A model generated the notes under the pieces. The model saw only the letters and a program-made list of their open reading frames with translations, was not told the DNA's origin and ran no database searches. From HTCC5015 sp051747425 (GTDB taxonomy: Bacteria; Pseudomonadota; Gammaproteobacteria; HTCC5015), in NCBI GenBank assembly GCA_051747425.1, contig JBNJGD010000002.1, positions 186,001 through 250,000 of the forward strand: a stretch of 64,000 bases of DNA. Direction: 5' to 3'. Position numbers and translations under genes: made by a program. Of this stretch, positions 43,401 to 51,733 are shown one piece after another; position 1 is the first letter of the stretch; every line of letters starts with the position of its first letter.

Positions 43401-44055
43401 TATAGGCATCGTTTAACAGTTGACCGCCGGTTGATTCGTCGAAAGTACCGTTTCGGGCTGCATAGGTATCGTCAATCACCTGGTCCCGTTCACAATCGTA
43501 AACCACTTCATCATCGTCGTGGTTTGGGCCTACAGGCAGCCACTGGCTTGGCTCGTTAACGGGCACCTCCACTGTTTCACAAGTTGTTTCTGTTCGAACG
43601 CAGCTGCCCCAAACATAGCGCGTACACACCGTTTCACACTGTTCTTCTTCGATGACAGTGTTTTCACCTTCCATCAATCGGGCCAGATTGCCCTCAAACT
43701 CACCGCGCGTGGTCAGCTCCTGCTCCAGTGCGTCGCACTGGTTTATTGTCTTGTCCATTCGGTGCGCATCACAGCCTCCACTGTTGCCACAGTTGACCAG
43801 GGCATACCAGTTGTCTGTTGGTGTACTGCCCGAATAGGTCTTGCTGTGGTCATAGGGCTCAGATACATAGGGCACATCTTTAAACCCCATACTGCCTGAA
43901 GTATCTACGACCATCAGGATATTGGGCACACTGCTCTGGTCAGAAGCCGCCCCGCGAAAAATCTCGATGTCGTCAGCGTGAACGGGCAGCACTGCTCCGC
44001 CGGCAACGAGCAAGCTCGCCATCCAAAATCCAATCTGTTTTCTGATGCCTTTCAT
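40429..44055 (-). CDS. pilY1: PilY1-type pilus tip adhesin
   Basis: A 1208-residue exported protein with a signal peptide cut near VHA-DD. An N-terminal von Willebrand A-like domain has the metal-site motif DTSGSMG near residues 52-58. The C-terminal beta-propeller has GTNEGFIHGVDAETGREKFAF. Calcium loops are visible as DLNRDGNLHNSDG and DMDGDGYVD, matching the Ca-dependent control of pilus extension known for PilY1. Many Cys in the N-terminal third suggest disulfides. Its start overlaps the upstream 131-aa gene by four bases. Confidence 0.93.
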   Translation of the reverse strand: MKGIRKQIGFWMASLLVAGGAVLPVHADDIEIFRGAASDQSSVPNILMVVDTSGSMGFKDVPYVSEPYDHSKTYSGSTPTDNWYALVNCGNSGGCDAHRMDKTINQCDALEQELTTRGEFEGNLARLMEGENTVIEEEQCETVCTRYVWGSCVRTETTCETVEVPVNEPSQWLPVGPNHDDDEVVYDCERDQVIDDTYAARNGTFDESTGGQLLNDAYTSSEDPEDQLNWNFADYNAKVVTGNYINWKRIQDANEGRTITRMEAVQNVLVDVINSMDNVNFGLMSFDPSGGAQGGIVNYPVSFVNDHRDDLLDKVDDYWTSGGTPLQETLYETLRYWRGDTPYYGRHFREDERDPHDDAFTNSSRNNYKSPIANECQANATLLLTDGAPSVDGDNGPNGVINTILNKNGANRCGRYEDDGGDMVRHCLPEVAQYMFEYDMRGDLEGDQVSEVYTVGFKSDQDLLQDTASRGSGQYFTANDTVQLTQALKDIIRKVKSESATFTTPGVAVNNYGRLTNREEIYYALFLPKDTERWGGNLKRYKITDDGVIVDRDDTPAIDASTGFFDGDARSFWSNATDGNEVEKGGASSRQDAPRQVFTYLGNTPPDGVNLAQGNQHLLSPSNSLITQPMLQVGSAAARNQSLAWGQGFDTEDEDGDGSKSDTYGYVGDPLHSSPTLITYRQDETTQDATVFFGTNEGFIHGVDAETGREKFAFMPEELLKNLNVYREDKNATVLNTKTYGMDAEIAVWINDLNRDGNLHNSDGTVQNEGSAETRESAYIFAGMRRGGRSYYAMDVTVPESPQLVWHISGDDSLYPDWDIDPALEELGQTWAKPVVSLVKWGGEDGEPRVVLFFTGGYDNSQDTATALQKDDMGRAVFMVDAKTGELLWSAGPDDNHDLKLEDMNYSLPGTPTLADMDGDGYVDLLFAGDTGGNIWRFDFNNESKDSDFEATGGRIAAFAEAGAPRRFFTSPDLSVVQKAGSDPYLAVAMGTGRRPNPLNTSIQDSFFVIKQKDLMGPPTDSDGDIAYATITRDDLYNTTGKNIANLSDEEQVEELDKLSKADGWYLDFTGEGEKVLGSSLTFDGQVIFNTFSPTGRASGCGPDTGMNRLYVRDVMSGSTSIASNDSSLDSVVLQQPGIAPEPTVLFMRRVDGDGNVTQVPQVVVGTEVIKDEDGCGIFDKACRSEESGDEASGENTGARVQFWYEKK

Positions 44056-44447
44056 GACTCACCCCCACTATCACGCTCTGACAGTTTGATTTGGCGAAGA
44101 AGCTTCTCCCCTTCGGTAAAGCCCAGCATGGCCTTTTCGCCGCTGTAGCTTTTCAGTTTTTCAGTGGACACCTGGTTTCCGGCAGCGTCCTCTACCTCCG
44201 TTGAACGATCGTAGTTCATGCCCCGGTACTCGCATTCTTCACACGACTTGAATCGAACAAAACCCTCTCCGGGTCGCTCTTCGACCACCAGAATCTGTAC
44301 GCTATCGATCGCTCGACTATTGGCAGGAACAAGCCCCATGGTATTGGGGTTGAAATCACTCATGTCAAGGTCCGACGCCTGTAGCGACCCCAGCGAGAAC
44401 AACACGCCCCCGAGTATCAGTAACCACTGTGTTATTTGCTTTTTCAT
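44052..44447 (-). CDS. Small exported protein of the pilus operon
   Basis: A 131-residue protein with a signal peptide (MKKQITQWLLILGGVLFSLG, cut near LQA-SD). The mature part contains a CEEC motif and no recognisable domain. It lies between pilX and pilY1, with its stop overlapping the pilY1 start. In Pseudomonas aeruginosa the extra small gene (pilY2) lies after pilY1. It may be a chaperone or partner of PilX or PilY1, but that is inferred from position only. Confidence 0.72.
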   Translation of the reverse strand: MKKQITQWLLILGGVLFSLGSLQASDLDMSDFNPNTMGLVPANSRAIDSVQILVVEERPGEGFVRFKSCEECEYRGMNYDRSTEVEDAAGNQVSTEKLKSYSGEKAMLGFTEGEKLLRQIKLSERDSGGES

Positions 44448-44485
44448 TGCCTTCTCCCGCCATTCAATGGCAGCTTTGAATACGA

Positions 44486-45046
44486 TTAACTACCCTGACC
44501 GGTGTTCACATCACCCTCGACACCCGGGCCGACAGTACCGAAACCGGTTTCCTGAATATTTTCCGTCCCGGTTGAAATTTTTCCCTCGCCACGCAATAGC
44601 ATGGCATAGCAACTAAACTGGCCAATAGAGGCGTTGCACCAGCTATTGCTGGCGTAGAGGCGGCGACCCTGATCATCTTCTGCGTTGCCATCCAGCCCGT
44701 AACTGGTCAAACTGGCTGCTTTCACCAAATCCGAGTTGCCACTCAATTCCAGAGGAAGAGGGGTCCCCTCATTGTTGTTGGCCTCCTCAGCCAGAGTAAT
44801 ATCGACATTACCCACCTCCTTGTCAGCGGCCAGCTCCCACACATAGCGGCTCATCTCGCCCCGAACCGCCTCGCGCAAGGCTGTCATTTGCTGCACATTA
44901 CCGACCATTTTTTCATCCATGCTGGTCGCCTGCATCGCCGTCACACCCAACAAAGTGGTCACTGCCAGCAATACAAGGCTGATCACCAGAGCAGCACCAC
45001 TCTGGCTCTGGTGCCTCGTCATGTTGTTTACACCGGCCTTTTTCAT
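44486..45046 (-). CDS. pilX: PilX-like minor pilin
   Basis: A 186-residue protein with the N-terminal pilin-like helix GAALVISLVLLAVTTLLGVT, then MQATSMDEKMVGNVQQ, a segment typical of PilX. It lacks Glu at position 5, as is usual for GspK/PilX-type tip components. It helps form the initiation complex at the pilus tip. The start overlaps the pilW stop (ATGA). Confidence 0.88.
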   Translation of the reverse strand: MKKAGVNNMTRHQSQSGAALVISLVLLAVTTLLGVTAMQATSMDEKMVGNVQQMTALREAVRGEMSRYVWELAADKEVGNVDITLAEEANNNEGTPLPLELSGNSDLVKAASLTSYGLDGNAEDDQGRRLYASNSWCNASIGQFSCYAMLLRGEGKISTGTENIQETGFGTVGPGVEGDVNTGQGS

Positions 45047-45921
45047 ACCGCGTTACCCAATTCGAAGGTTTCTGTAAAAATATAATAAAGCTGGCCGCTA
45101 TCATTTTCGATCACCGGGCCATCCATTACCTGATAATTATTCCGGGCAGCTCCACCCGCAGAGTCTGCCTCACCAACCGCCTCACTGACGCTGTCACCGG
45201 CCCGCACCAACAGGCCGAGGCGAATGTTCTTCACCCGTTCATTCAGCTTGTTCTGGCTACCCACAGCACCGGCGATCTGGTCAAAATTGACATAGCGCTC
45301 CACTGGCAAAGTGACCGGTTGATTGAAACCGACGGTTCTTTCTTCAGTCAGTCCTACCATGACCTGGAAATCGCGAATGCCTCCAACAATTTCCACCCAC
45401 TCTGTCAGGGGATTCTGAGTTTCAGCATCAAAGCTGCGGCACTCCAGCGTATAGGTATCTGCCGCCTCATCTTCTGCCACCCGAAATGTTTCTATAACCC
45501 GGCGCGTGGCTGAGCCGCTGTCAATAACGGCACCACCACAAGTCACAAACTCCCAGCCCCCCGCGTCGGGCTGATCGGCGGGGACATCGTATTCAAGCGA
45601 GAGCTGATCCGGGCCGTCATCCCTGTTGCTAGAGCAAAGCTCACCACCGCAACCGAGCACTCGAATCGGTGACGCTTTACCAGAGGGGCGATCTGAGCGG
45701 TAGTAATTGTCAAACCCGGCCAACTGAAAATAGTCACCCAGCATGGATGTGGCAAATCGGGCATTTTCCTGAAGACGACTGATCTGCTCCACGCTGGAGT
45801 AGGTTTGCTTGGAAGAAATAAACAACCCGGCCGTACCCGCTATCAGGAACAAGCCAATCAGCATTGCCACCAGGAGTTCGACGATGGTGAAGCCGGCATT
45901 GTGGGAGTAACGGTTCATCAT
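45043..45921 (-). CDS. pilW: PilW-like minor pilin
   Basis: A 292-residue GspJ/PilW-type minor pilin with the leader-helix GFTIVELLVAMLIGLFLIAG (Glu +5) and then QTYSSVEQISRLQENARFAT, conserved in the family. It belongs to the tip complex with PilV, PilX and FimT/U. The start overlaps the pilV stop by four bases. Confidence 0.9.
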   Translation of the reverse strand: MMNRYSHNAGFTIVELLVAMLIGLFLIAGTAGLFISSKQTYSSVEQISRLQENARFATSMLGDYFQLAGFDNYYRSDRPSGKASPIRVLGCGGELCSSNRDDGPDQLSLEYDVPADQPDAGGWEFVTCGGAVIDSGSATRRVIETFRVAEDEAADTYTLECRSFDAETQNPLTEWVEIVGGIRDFQVMVGLTEERTVGFNQPVTLPVERYVNFDQIAGAVGSQNKLNERVKNIRLGLLVRAGDSVSEAVGEADSAGGAARNNYQVMDGPVIENDSGQLYYIFTETFELGNAV

Positions 45922-46439
45922 AATCTTGTACTCAAAACCACTTGTTGGGTAAGGTCGGCATCGGCCGCATCGGAGTCATTTTGTCGGACCACCCACTGTA
46001 CCGTGAGGGTCACCTGACTCTCCAAAAAATCGCAGGGGGCCGGATCGCAAACTATCTCAACTGTTGGCGAAGCCAGATGCTCGGCCATGGACGATTTGGA
46101 AGCACCGCCGTTGCCACACATCAAGCTGTAGGCATCATAGGTGGCCATTTGCGCTGTGGAACACGTGGCTGCGCTACAGCTTTGGGGCGCACCACCATCA
46201 CAGTCAATCCCCGCATATGCATTGGCGTAATCATCCATCGCATCAACATTAGACCGCATTTGACCAACAATGGACCGGGCCAACATCAAGGCCGTTGTCC
46301 TTTGCGAGGAGTCGGTGCTGGCCTGAAGCGCCTGCACCTGCAAGCCTGCCATGCCGATAACGCCAATACTCAGAACGAGCACCGCTACCAGCACTTCAAT
46401 CAGGCCAATGCCGCTTTGCTTGTTCATCGCCGCACTCAT
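45918..46439 (-). CDS. pilV: PilV-like minor pilin
   Basis: A 173-residue protein with GIGLIEVLVAVLVLSIGVIG, a GspI/PilV-type class III signal, followed by QALQASTDSSQRTTALMLAR. I start at 46439, where TAATG joins the fimT stop and this start; ATG at 46427 (MNKQSG) is possible and gives a leader of the usual length. A minor pilin of the pilus-priming complex. Confidence 0.9.
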   Translation of the reverse strand: MSAAMNKQSGIGLIEVLVAVLVLSIGVIGMAGLQVQALQASTDSSQRTTALMLARSIVGQMRSNVDAMDDYANAYAGIDCDGGAPQSCSAATCSTAQMATYDAYSLMCGNGGASKSSMAEHLASPTVEIVCDPAPCDFLESQVTLTVQWVVRQNDSDAADADLTQQVVLSTRL

Positions 46440-46972
46440 TAGCAACCACCATTCATTTCATCGGGCGTTTCGACGGAAGGTCGACCGGAACGGGAAATCG
46501 TGACATGACGCTGTTCGGCAACACTTTCGGCGTTATCTGCACACACCCAAATATCAATACTGGGAACATCTTCTCTCAGAAAACCGCTACCGCCGTAACT
46601 GATCCATCGTTGTGTCGGGTTGACAGAGATACTGACTCCGTCCGCCACCGGCTCGGCATCCTCAACCAGGATATCGTTGCCGGGCTGGTAAACCGTGTTA
46701 CCAGTATTGGGGCTGTCGACATCGACGAACACCAACCACCCGTCACTGTAGTCAGTACCACTGCCCTTGGAAGCCACACTGACGGCGACATTGCGCTTTA
46801 CCGCCTCGCTTCTGGCCAGATTAATACTGGCTACCAGCCGATTAACCTCCGCTGTGACATTGGAGGATCGCACCAGACGCTGCATCGACGGCATGGCAAA
46901 GCCAATAACGATGGCGCCAATAATCAACGCTACCGCCAACTCCACCAATGTGAAACCTCTATTCCTATACAT
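46439..46972 (-). CDS. fimT: FimT/GspH-type minor pilin
   Basis: A 177-residue pseudopilin with a short leader and GFTLVELAVALIIGAIVIGF. The GspH-like body follows, with NLARSEAVKRN, a hallmark of FimT/FimU. Some FimT proteins bind DNA during natural transformation, which may matter here as comM is also in the window. It is the first gene of the pilus assembly operon, so the promoter should lie in the 125 AT-rich bases upstream (46973-47097), where I see no strong consensus boxes. Confidence 0.9.
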   Translation of the reverse strand: MYRNRGFTLVELAVALIIGAIVIGFAMPSMQRLVRSSNVTAEVNRLVASINLARSEAVKRNVAVSVASKGSGTDYSDGWLVFVDVDSPNTGNTVYQPGNDILVEDAEPVADGVSISVNPTQRWISYGGSGFLREDVPSIDIWVCADNAESVAEQRHVTISRSGRPSVETPDEMNGGC

Positions 46973-47097
46973 AGTAAAAACCTATTAGCACAGTTTGATT
47001 ATGAAACGGACACGGCAAAATACCAGCGCAGACAGACAAACGCTGCTTTTTCAAAGGACAGGCGGGGCCAAAGGGCCAAGAAAGGGCCGGAAGGCCG

Positions 47098-48078
47098 CTA
47101 GAGGCGGGCCTTCAGACGGGAGTCACGCAACTCGATAGGCAGGGAGAAAGTGACCCCCTCGGGGGCGCGATCGATTCCGCTGGCAATGCTCGCGCCCTCG
47201 CTTTTGAGGTAATCGAGCACCTCGCGGACCAGTACCTCGGGGGCCGAGGCGCCCGAGCTGACACCGATGTGCTGCTTACCTTCCAGCCAGGCGGGGTCGA
47301 TGTCCGGCTTGCCGTCGATCAGGTGGCTTTCCACCCCGTTTTTCTGGCCGATTTCCACCAGGCGCTTGGAATTGGAGCTGTTTTTAGAGCCGACAATCAG
47401 CAGCAGGTCGCAGTCGTTCACCATCTCCTTGATGGCGTCCTGGCGGTTCTGGGTGGCGTAGCAGATGTCTTCCTTGCGCGGTGAGTCGAGCTTGGGGAAG
47501 CGTTTCTGCAGGGCCTCGATGACCGCCGAAGTGTCGTCCATGGACAGAGTCGTTTGAGTCACAAAGGCCAGGTTGTCGGGGTCTTCAACGCTCAATTCAG
47601 CCACATCCTCGGGGCTCTCCACAAGGTACATCTCACCCTTGCCGCCCTGCTTGATGTAGCGCCCCATGGTGCCCTCCACCTCGGGATGCCCCTGGTGGCC
47701 AATCATGATGACTTCCTTGTTGGCCTGGGAATAGCGCGACACTTCCATGTGCACCTTGGTCACCAACGGGCAGGTGGCATCAAACACCTGGAGGCCACGG
47801 CGCGCGGCCTCTTCCTCGACGGCCCGGCTCACGCCGTGGGCGCTGAAGATCACGGTGCTGCCATCCGGCACTTCGTCGAGCTCCTCGACGAAAACTGCCC
47901 CCTTGTCACGCAACTCGTCGACCACATGTTTGTTGTGAACGACCTCGTGGCGCACATAGATCGGCGGTGGGAAGTACTCCAGGGCGCGCTCGACAATGTC
48001 GATGGCGCGATCGACCCCGGCGCAAAAGCCCCTGGGGTTGGCGAGATGGATAATGGCGTTGTCGAGTGCTTGGGTCAT
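47098..48078 (-). CDS. ispH: 4-hydroxy-3-methylbut-2-enyl diphosphate reductase
   Basis: A 326-residue iron-sulfur enzyme, the last step of the MEP isoprenoid pathway, making IPP and DMAPP. The three cluster Cys are visible in NPRGFCAGVDRA, DATCPLVTKVH and the later KEDICYATQNRQ. Substrate-binding His and Glu are in RHEVVHNK, GHQGHPE and FSAHGVS. I start at 48078 (MTQALDNAI). In Pseudomonas fkpB sits between ispH and lspA; here the 51-base gap leaves no room for it. Confidence 0.97.
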   Translation of the reverse strand: MTQALDNAIIHLANPRGFCAGVDRAIDIVERALEYFPPPIYVRHEVVHNKHVVDELRDKGAVFVEELDEVPDGSTVIFSAHGVSRAVEEEAARRGLQVFDATCPLVTKVHMEVSRYSQANKEVIMIGHQGHPEVEGTMGRYIKQGGKGEMYLVESPEDVAELSVEDPDNLAFVTQTTLSMDDTSAVIEALQKRFPKLDSPRKEDICYATQNRQDAIKEMVNDCDLLLIVGSKNSSNSKRLVEIGQKNGVESHLIDGKPDIDPAWLEGKQHIGVSSGASAPEVLVREVLDYLKSEGASIASGIDRAPEGVTFSLPIELRDSRLKARL

Positions 48079-48129
48079 GTCCCGATTATGCCACACACCG
48101 CCGCGGGCGGCACAAGGGCCGGCGGCGTT

Positions 48130-48624
48130 TTAGCGCGCCCCGTCGGACAAGCCCCGCCCGGGCGGGAAAAAACTCAGCCAGATCATCAGGCCGGCGCCAC
48201 AGACAATGGCCGAGTCGGCCAGATTAAAGGCCGGCCAGTGGTAGCCCCCATAGTAAAAATCGAGAAAATCGATCACATGGCCGTAGGCCAGACGGTCGAT
48301 CAGATTGCCCACTGCACCGCCGATAATCAGGCTCAGCGGCCAGGCCATCACCCGCTCTTCCTCTTTCAGGCGCCACAACCACACCGCCAGGATGACGGAA
48401 ATCACCAGCGCCAGGGCGCTGAAAAACCAGCGCTGCCAGCCGCCGCCGTCGGCCAGAAAGCTGAAGGCGGCGCCCGGATTGTAGGCCAGGGTGAGATTGA
48501 AAAACGGCGTCACCGGCACCACTTCCCGGTACCCCAGCCAGTACTCGGCGGCCAGCTTGGTGGCCTGATCGAGCACCACCACCAACAGCGCCAGAGCGTA
48601 GAACCAGAGTGCGCGCTTTGCCAT
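48130..48624 (-). CDS. lspA: Lipoprotein signal peptidase
   Basis: A 164-residue inner-membrane aspartyl peptidase with four helices that cleaves lipoprotein signal peptides after lipidation. The conserved stretches are VLDQATKLAAEYW, NPGAAFSFLAD, GGAVGNLIDRLAYGHVIDF (first catalytic Asp) and FNLADSAI (second catalytic Asp). The start at 48624 gives the standard length; it begins 11 bases after ileS ends, so it is coupled. Confidence 0.96.
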   Translation of the reverse strand: MAKRALWFYALALLVVVLDQATKLAAEYWLGYREVVPVTPFFNLTLAYNPGAAFSFLADGGGWQRWFFSALALVISVILAVWLWRLKEEERVMAWPLSLIIGGAVGNLIDRLAYGHVIDFLDFYYGGYHWPAFNLADSAIVCGAGLMIWLSFFPPGRGLSDGAR

Positions 48625-48635
48625 GATCGCCACCG

Positions 48636-51446
48636 CTAGGTAAACCGGCGCTGTTCGCCGTCGCCGGCCACATTGTCGACGCAGCGAGAGCACAGCTCCG
48701 GATGATCGGCGTGCTCGCCGACATCGGCCCGATAGTGCCAACAGCGGGCACACTTGGGCTGTCCCGAGGCCGCCACCGCCAGGCGGAAGCTCTGGCCATT
48801 GTCCAGGGCCACCTCGGCGGCCTCCCCCGGAGCCGCCGACAGCGGCTCGACCGAGGCCGTGGAAGTCAGCAGCACAAAGCGCAGCTCATCGCCCAGAGAC
48901 TCCAGCTGGCCGGCGAGGGCGCCGTCGGCGTAGAGCGCCACTTCCGCCTGCAGGGAAGAGCCGATATCGCCGCCCTTGCGCAGGGGCTCCAGCTCGCGGC
49001 TGACGCCTTCGCGCACCGCCAGCAGAGTTTCCCAGAAGGCCTGGTTCATGGTCTCCTCGGCGTCCAGCTCGAACAGGCCTTCGTACCAGTCCTGCACAAA
49101 CACCCACTCGTCACGCTGGCCGGGCATCGCGCGCCAGGCCTCGTCGGCGGTAAAGCTCAGAATGGGCGCCAGCCAGCGCACCATGGCTTCGAGCACATGG
49201 AACATGGCGGTCTGGCAGGAACGGCGCGCCAGAGAGTCGGCCTGGGTGGTGTACTGGCGGTCCTTGATCACATCCAGGTAAAAGCTGCCCAGCTCCACCG
49301 AACAGAAGTTGTGCACCAGCTGGTAGATGGCGTGGAAGTTGTAGGCCTCGTAGTGCGACACCACGGACTTCTGCAGGCGCGCCGTGGCGTCCACCACCCA
49401 GCGATCCAGCGCCAGCATCTCACTCTGCGGTACGGCGTCGTCGGGGCTGAAGCCGTTCAGATTGGCCAGCAAAAAGCGCATGGTGTTGCGCATGCGGCGA
49501 TAGGAATCGGCGGTGCGCTTGAGGATCTCCTGTGACAGGGTCATCTCGTGGCTGTAGTCCGAGGAGGCCACCCACAGGCGCAGGATATCCGCGCCCAGGG
49601 AGTTGATGATCTCCTGGGGGTCGATGCCGTTGCCCTGGGATTTGGACATCTTGTGGCCCTTGGCATCCACGGTAAAGCCGTGGGTCATCACCTGCCTGTA
49701 GGGCGGCTTGCCGCGCATGCCCACGCCGGTCAGCAGCGAGGACTGGAACCAGCCCCGGTGCTGGTCGGAGCCCTCCAGATACAGATCCGCCGGCACATCG
49801 AGGTTGTCGCGGCGCTCGAGCACGCAGGCGTGGGTCACACCGGAGTCGAACCAGACATCCAGGGTGTCAGTGACCTTGTCGTAGTCCGCCGCCTCATCGC
49901 CGAGCAGCTCGGCGGGGTCGAGGTCGAACCAGGCGTCGATACCCTCGGCCTCGATGCGCTCGGCCACCTGACCAAACAGCTCCTGGGTGCGCGGGTGCAG
50001 GGCCGCCGTCTCGCGGTGGACAAACAGGGTAATCGGCACGCCCCAGGTGCGCTGGCGCGAGATGCACCAGTCGGGACGGCTCTCTATCATGTTGCGAATG
50101 CGCGCCTCGCCCCAAGCCGGCAGCCATTCGGTCTGACGCACGCCCTCGAGCGCCGCCTGTCGCAGCCCCGCCTGTTCCATGTGAATGAACCACTGGGGTG
50201 TGGCGCGGAAAATCACCGGGGTCTTGTGGCGCCAGCAGTGCGGGTAGCTGTGCTGCAGCGGCGCCTGCTTGAGCAACGCGCCGCGCTCTTCCAGCAGCTC
50301 GACGATCTTGGGGTTGGCCTTGTTGATGTGCTCGCCGCCAAAGAGGGGTAAATCGGACTGGTAGACGCCGTTGCCCATCACCGGATTCATCACTTCCAGA
50401 CCGTACTCCTGACCGACGACGAAGTCCTCCTGACCGTGGCCGGGGGCGGTGTGCACCGCGCCGGTACCGGCGTCGGTGGTCACATGATCGCCCAGAATCA
50501 CCGGCACCTGTCGATCGAAGAAGGGGTGTTGCAGCTGGAGGTGCTCCAGCTCGGCCCCGCGCACCGTGGCCAGCACGGTTCCCGGCTCCAGCTCGTAGCG
50601 CGCCAGCGCCGTCTCCGCCAGCTCGGCGGCCAGCACCAGGCGGCGTCCGCCGCTCTCGATCAGCTGGTACTCCAGCTCCGGGTGGACGGCCACGCCCTGA
50701 TTGGCGGGCAGCGTCCAGGGCGTGGTGGTCCAGATCACCAGCGACAGGGGCTGGTCGCCCTCGAGGCCAAAGCGTCGGTGGGCCTCGGCGGCGTCGACTG
50801 CGGCAAAGGCCACATCGATCTCGATGGATTTCTTGTCGTGGTACTCCACTTCCGCCTCGGCCAGAGCCGAACCGCAGTCCATGCACCAGTGCACCGGCTT
50901 GTAGCCCTTGTGCAGATGGCCGCCCTCAACGAGCCGTCCGAGGCTGCGAACGATGTCCGCCTCGTAGCGGTAATCCATGGTCAGATAAGGTTTGTCCCAC
51001 TCGCCCAGTACGCCCAGGCGAATAAAGTCCTCGCGCTGGCCGTCGACCTGCTTGCCGGCAAACTCGCGACAGGCCTGGCGGAACTCCTTGGGCGAAATTT
51101 TCTGGCCGGGCTTGCCCACCTTCTTTTCCACCTTGAGCTCAATGGGCAGGCCGTGGCAATCCCAGCCCGGCACATAGGGCGCGTCGTAGCCACTCAGGGT
51201 TTTCGACTTGACGATGATGTCCTTGAGGATCTTGTTGACCGCGTGGCCGAGGTGAATCTCGCCGTTGGCGTAGGGCGGGCCATCGTGCAGATAAAACGGC
51301 CTGGCACCCTGGCGGGCCTGGCGAATGGCGCCATAGAGATCCTGCTCGCGCCAGCGGGCCAGCATGTCCGGCTCGCGCTTGGCCAGGTTGCCGCGCATGG
51401 GAAATTCGGTTTGGGGCAGGTTGAGCGTGTGTTTGTAGTCGGTCAC
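48636..51446 (-). CDS. ileS: Isoleucyl-tRNA synthetase
   Basis: A 936-residue class I aminoacyl-tRNA synthetase. The ATP-binding HIGH signature appears as IHLGHAVNK and the second signature as HKMSKSQGN. An editing CP1 domain lies between them, and a C-terminal zinc-binding end (CARCWHYRADVGEH with CSRC) completes it. It has bacterial-type length. Gene order ribF-ileS-lspA-ispH is the common gammaproteobacterial one, although here a repeat element has entered between ribF and ileS. Confidence 0.98.
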   Translation of the reverse strand: MTDYKHTLNLPQTEFPMRGNLAKREPDMLARWREQDLYGAIRQARQGARPFYLHDGPPYANGEIHLGHAVNKILKDIIVKSKTLSGYDAPYVPGWDCHGLPIELKVEKKVGKPGQKISPKEFRQACREFAGKQVDGQREDFIRLGVLGEWDKPYLTMDYRYEADIVRSLGRLVEGGHLHKGYKPVHWCMDCGSALAEAEVEYHDKKSIEIDVAFAAVDAAEAHRRFGLEGDQPLSLVIWTTTPWTLPANQGVAVHPELEYQLIESGGRRLVLAAELAETALARYELEPGTVLATVRGAELEHLQLQHPFFDRQVPVILGDHVTTDAGTGAVHTAPGHGQEDFVVGQEYGLEVMNPVMGNGVYQSDLPLFGGEHINKANPKIVELLEERGALLKQAPLQHSYPHCWRHKTPVIFRATPQWFIHMEQAGLRQAALEGVRQTEWLPAWGEARIRNMIESRPDWCISRQRTWGVPITLFVHRETAALHPRTQELFGQVAERIEAEGIDAWFDLDPAELLGDEAADYDKVTDTLDVWFDSGVTHACVLERRDNLDVPADLYLEGSDQHRGWFQSSLLTGVGMRGKPPYRQVMTHGFTVDAKGHKMSKSQGNGIDPQEIINSLGADILRLWVASSDYSHEMTLSQEILKRTADSYRRMRNTMRFLLANLNGFSPDDAVPQSEMLALDRWVVDATARLQKSVVSHYEAYNFHAIYQLVHNFCSVELGSFYLDVIKDRQYTTQADSLARRSCQTAMFHVLEAMVRWLAPILSFTADEAWRAMPGQRDEWVFVQDWYEGLFELDAEETMNQAFWETLLAVREGVSRELEPLRKGGDIGSSLQAEVALYADGALAGQLESLGDELRFVLLTSTASVEPLSAAPGEAAEVALDNGQSFRLAVAASGQPKCARCWHYRADVGEHADHPELCSRCVDNVAGDGEQRRFT

Positions 51447-51534
51447 GACAGTCGATCCGCAGGGTTCATGGGCAATAAGGGCCGAATCTTAACGATTTTT
51501 GCCGAAATTATCAGTATTTTGCGGCTTCGCAGGG

Positions 51535-51733
51535 TTAGCCACAGAGGACACAGAGCGCACGGAGGGTTTTTGTCATTCCGGAAAGCGCGCAGCGCTTATC
51601 CGGAATCTCCCGGGTTTCTGTAGGGCAGAAGTGACGAAGGCACATCCGCCATATATCCGGCGGAAGCGGCTGCACCGCGTCCGCCCTACGCCCACTGGAA
51701 GACCTCTGTGCGCTCTGTGTCCTCTGTGGCTAA
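51535..51733. mobile_element. Composite repeat element between ribF and ileS
   Basis: A 199-base element. The left end TTAGCCACAGAGGACACAG (51535 on) has an inverted copy at 51704-51733. Inside are a GTCATTCCGGAAAGCGC...GCGCTTATCCGGAATCTC palindrome (51572-51609) and a CGGAAGCGGCT...CCGCCCTAC palindrome (51658-51690). The TAG stop codon of ribF (51730-51732, minus strand) is part of the right end. It interrupts the normally tight ribF-ileS junction, leaving ileS at least 280 bases from ribF. Confidence 0.8.
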
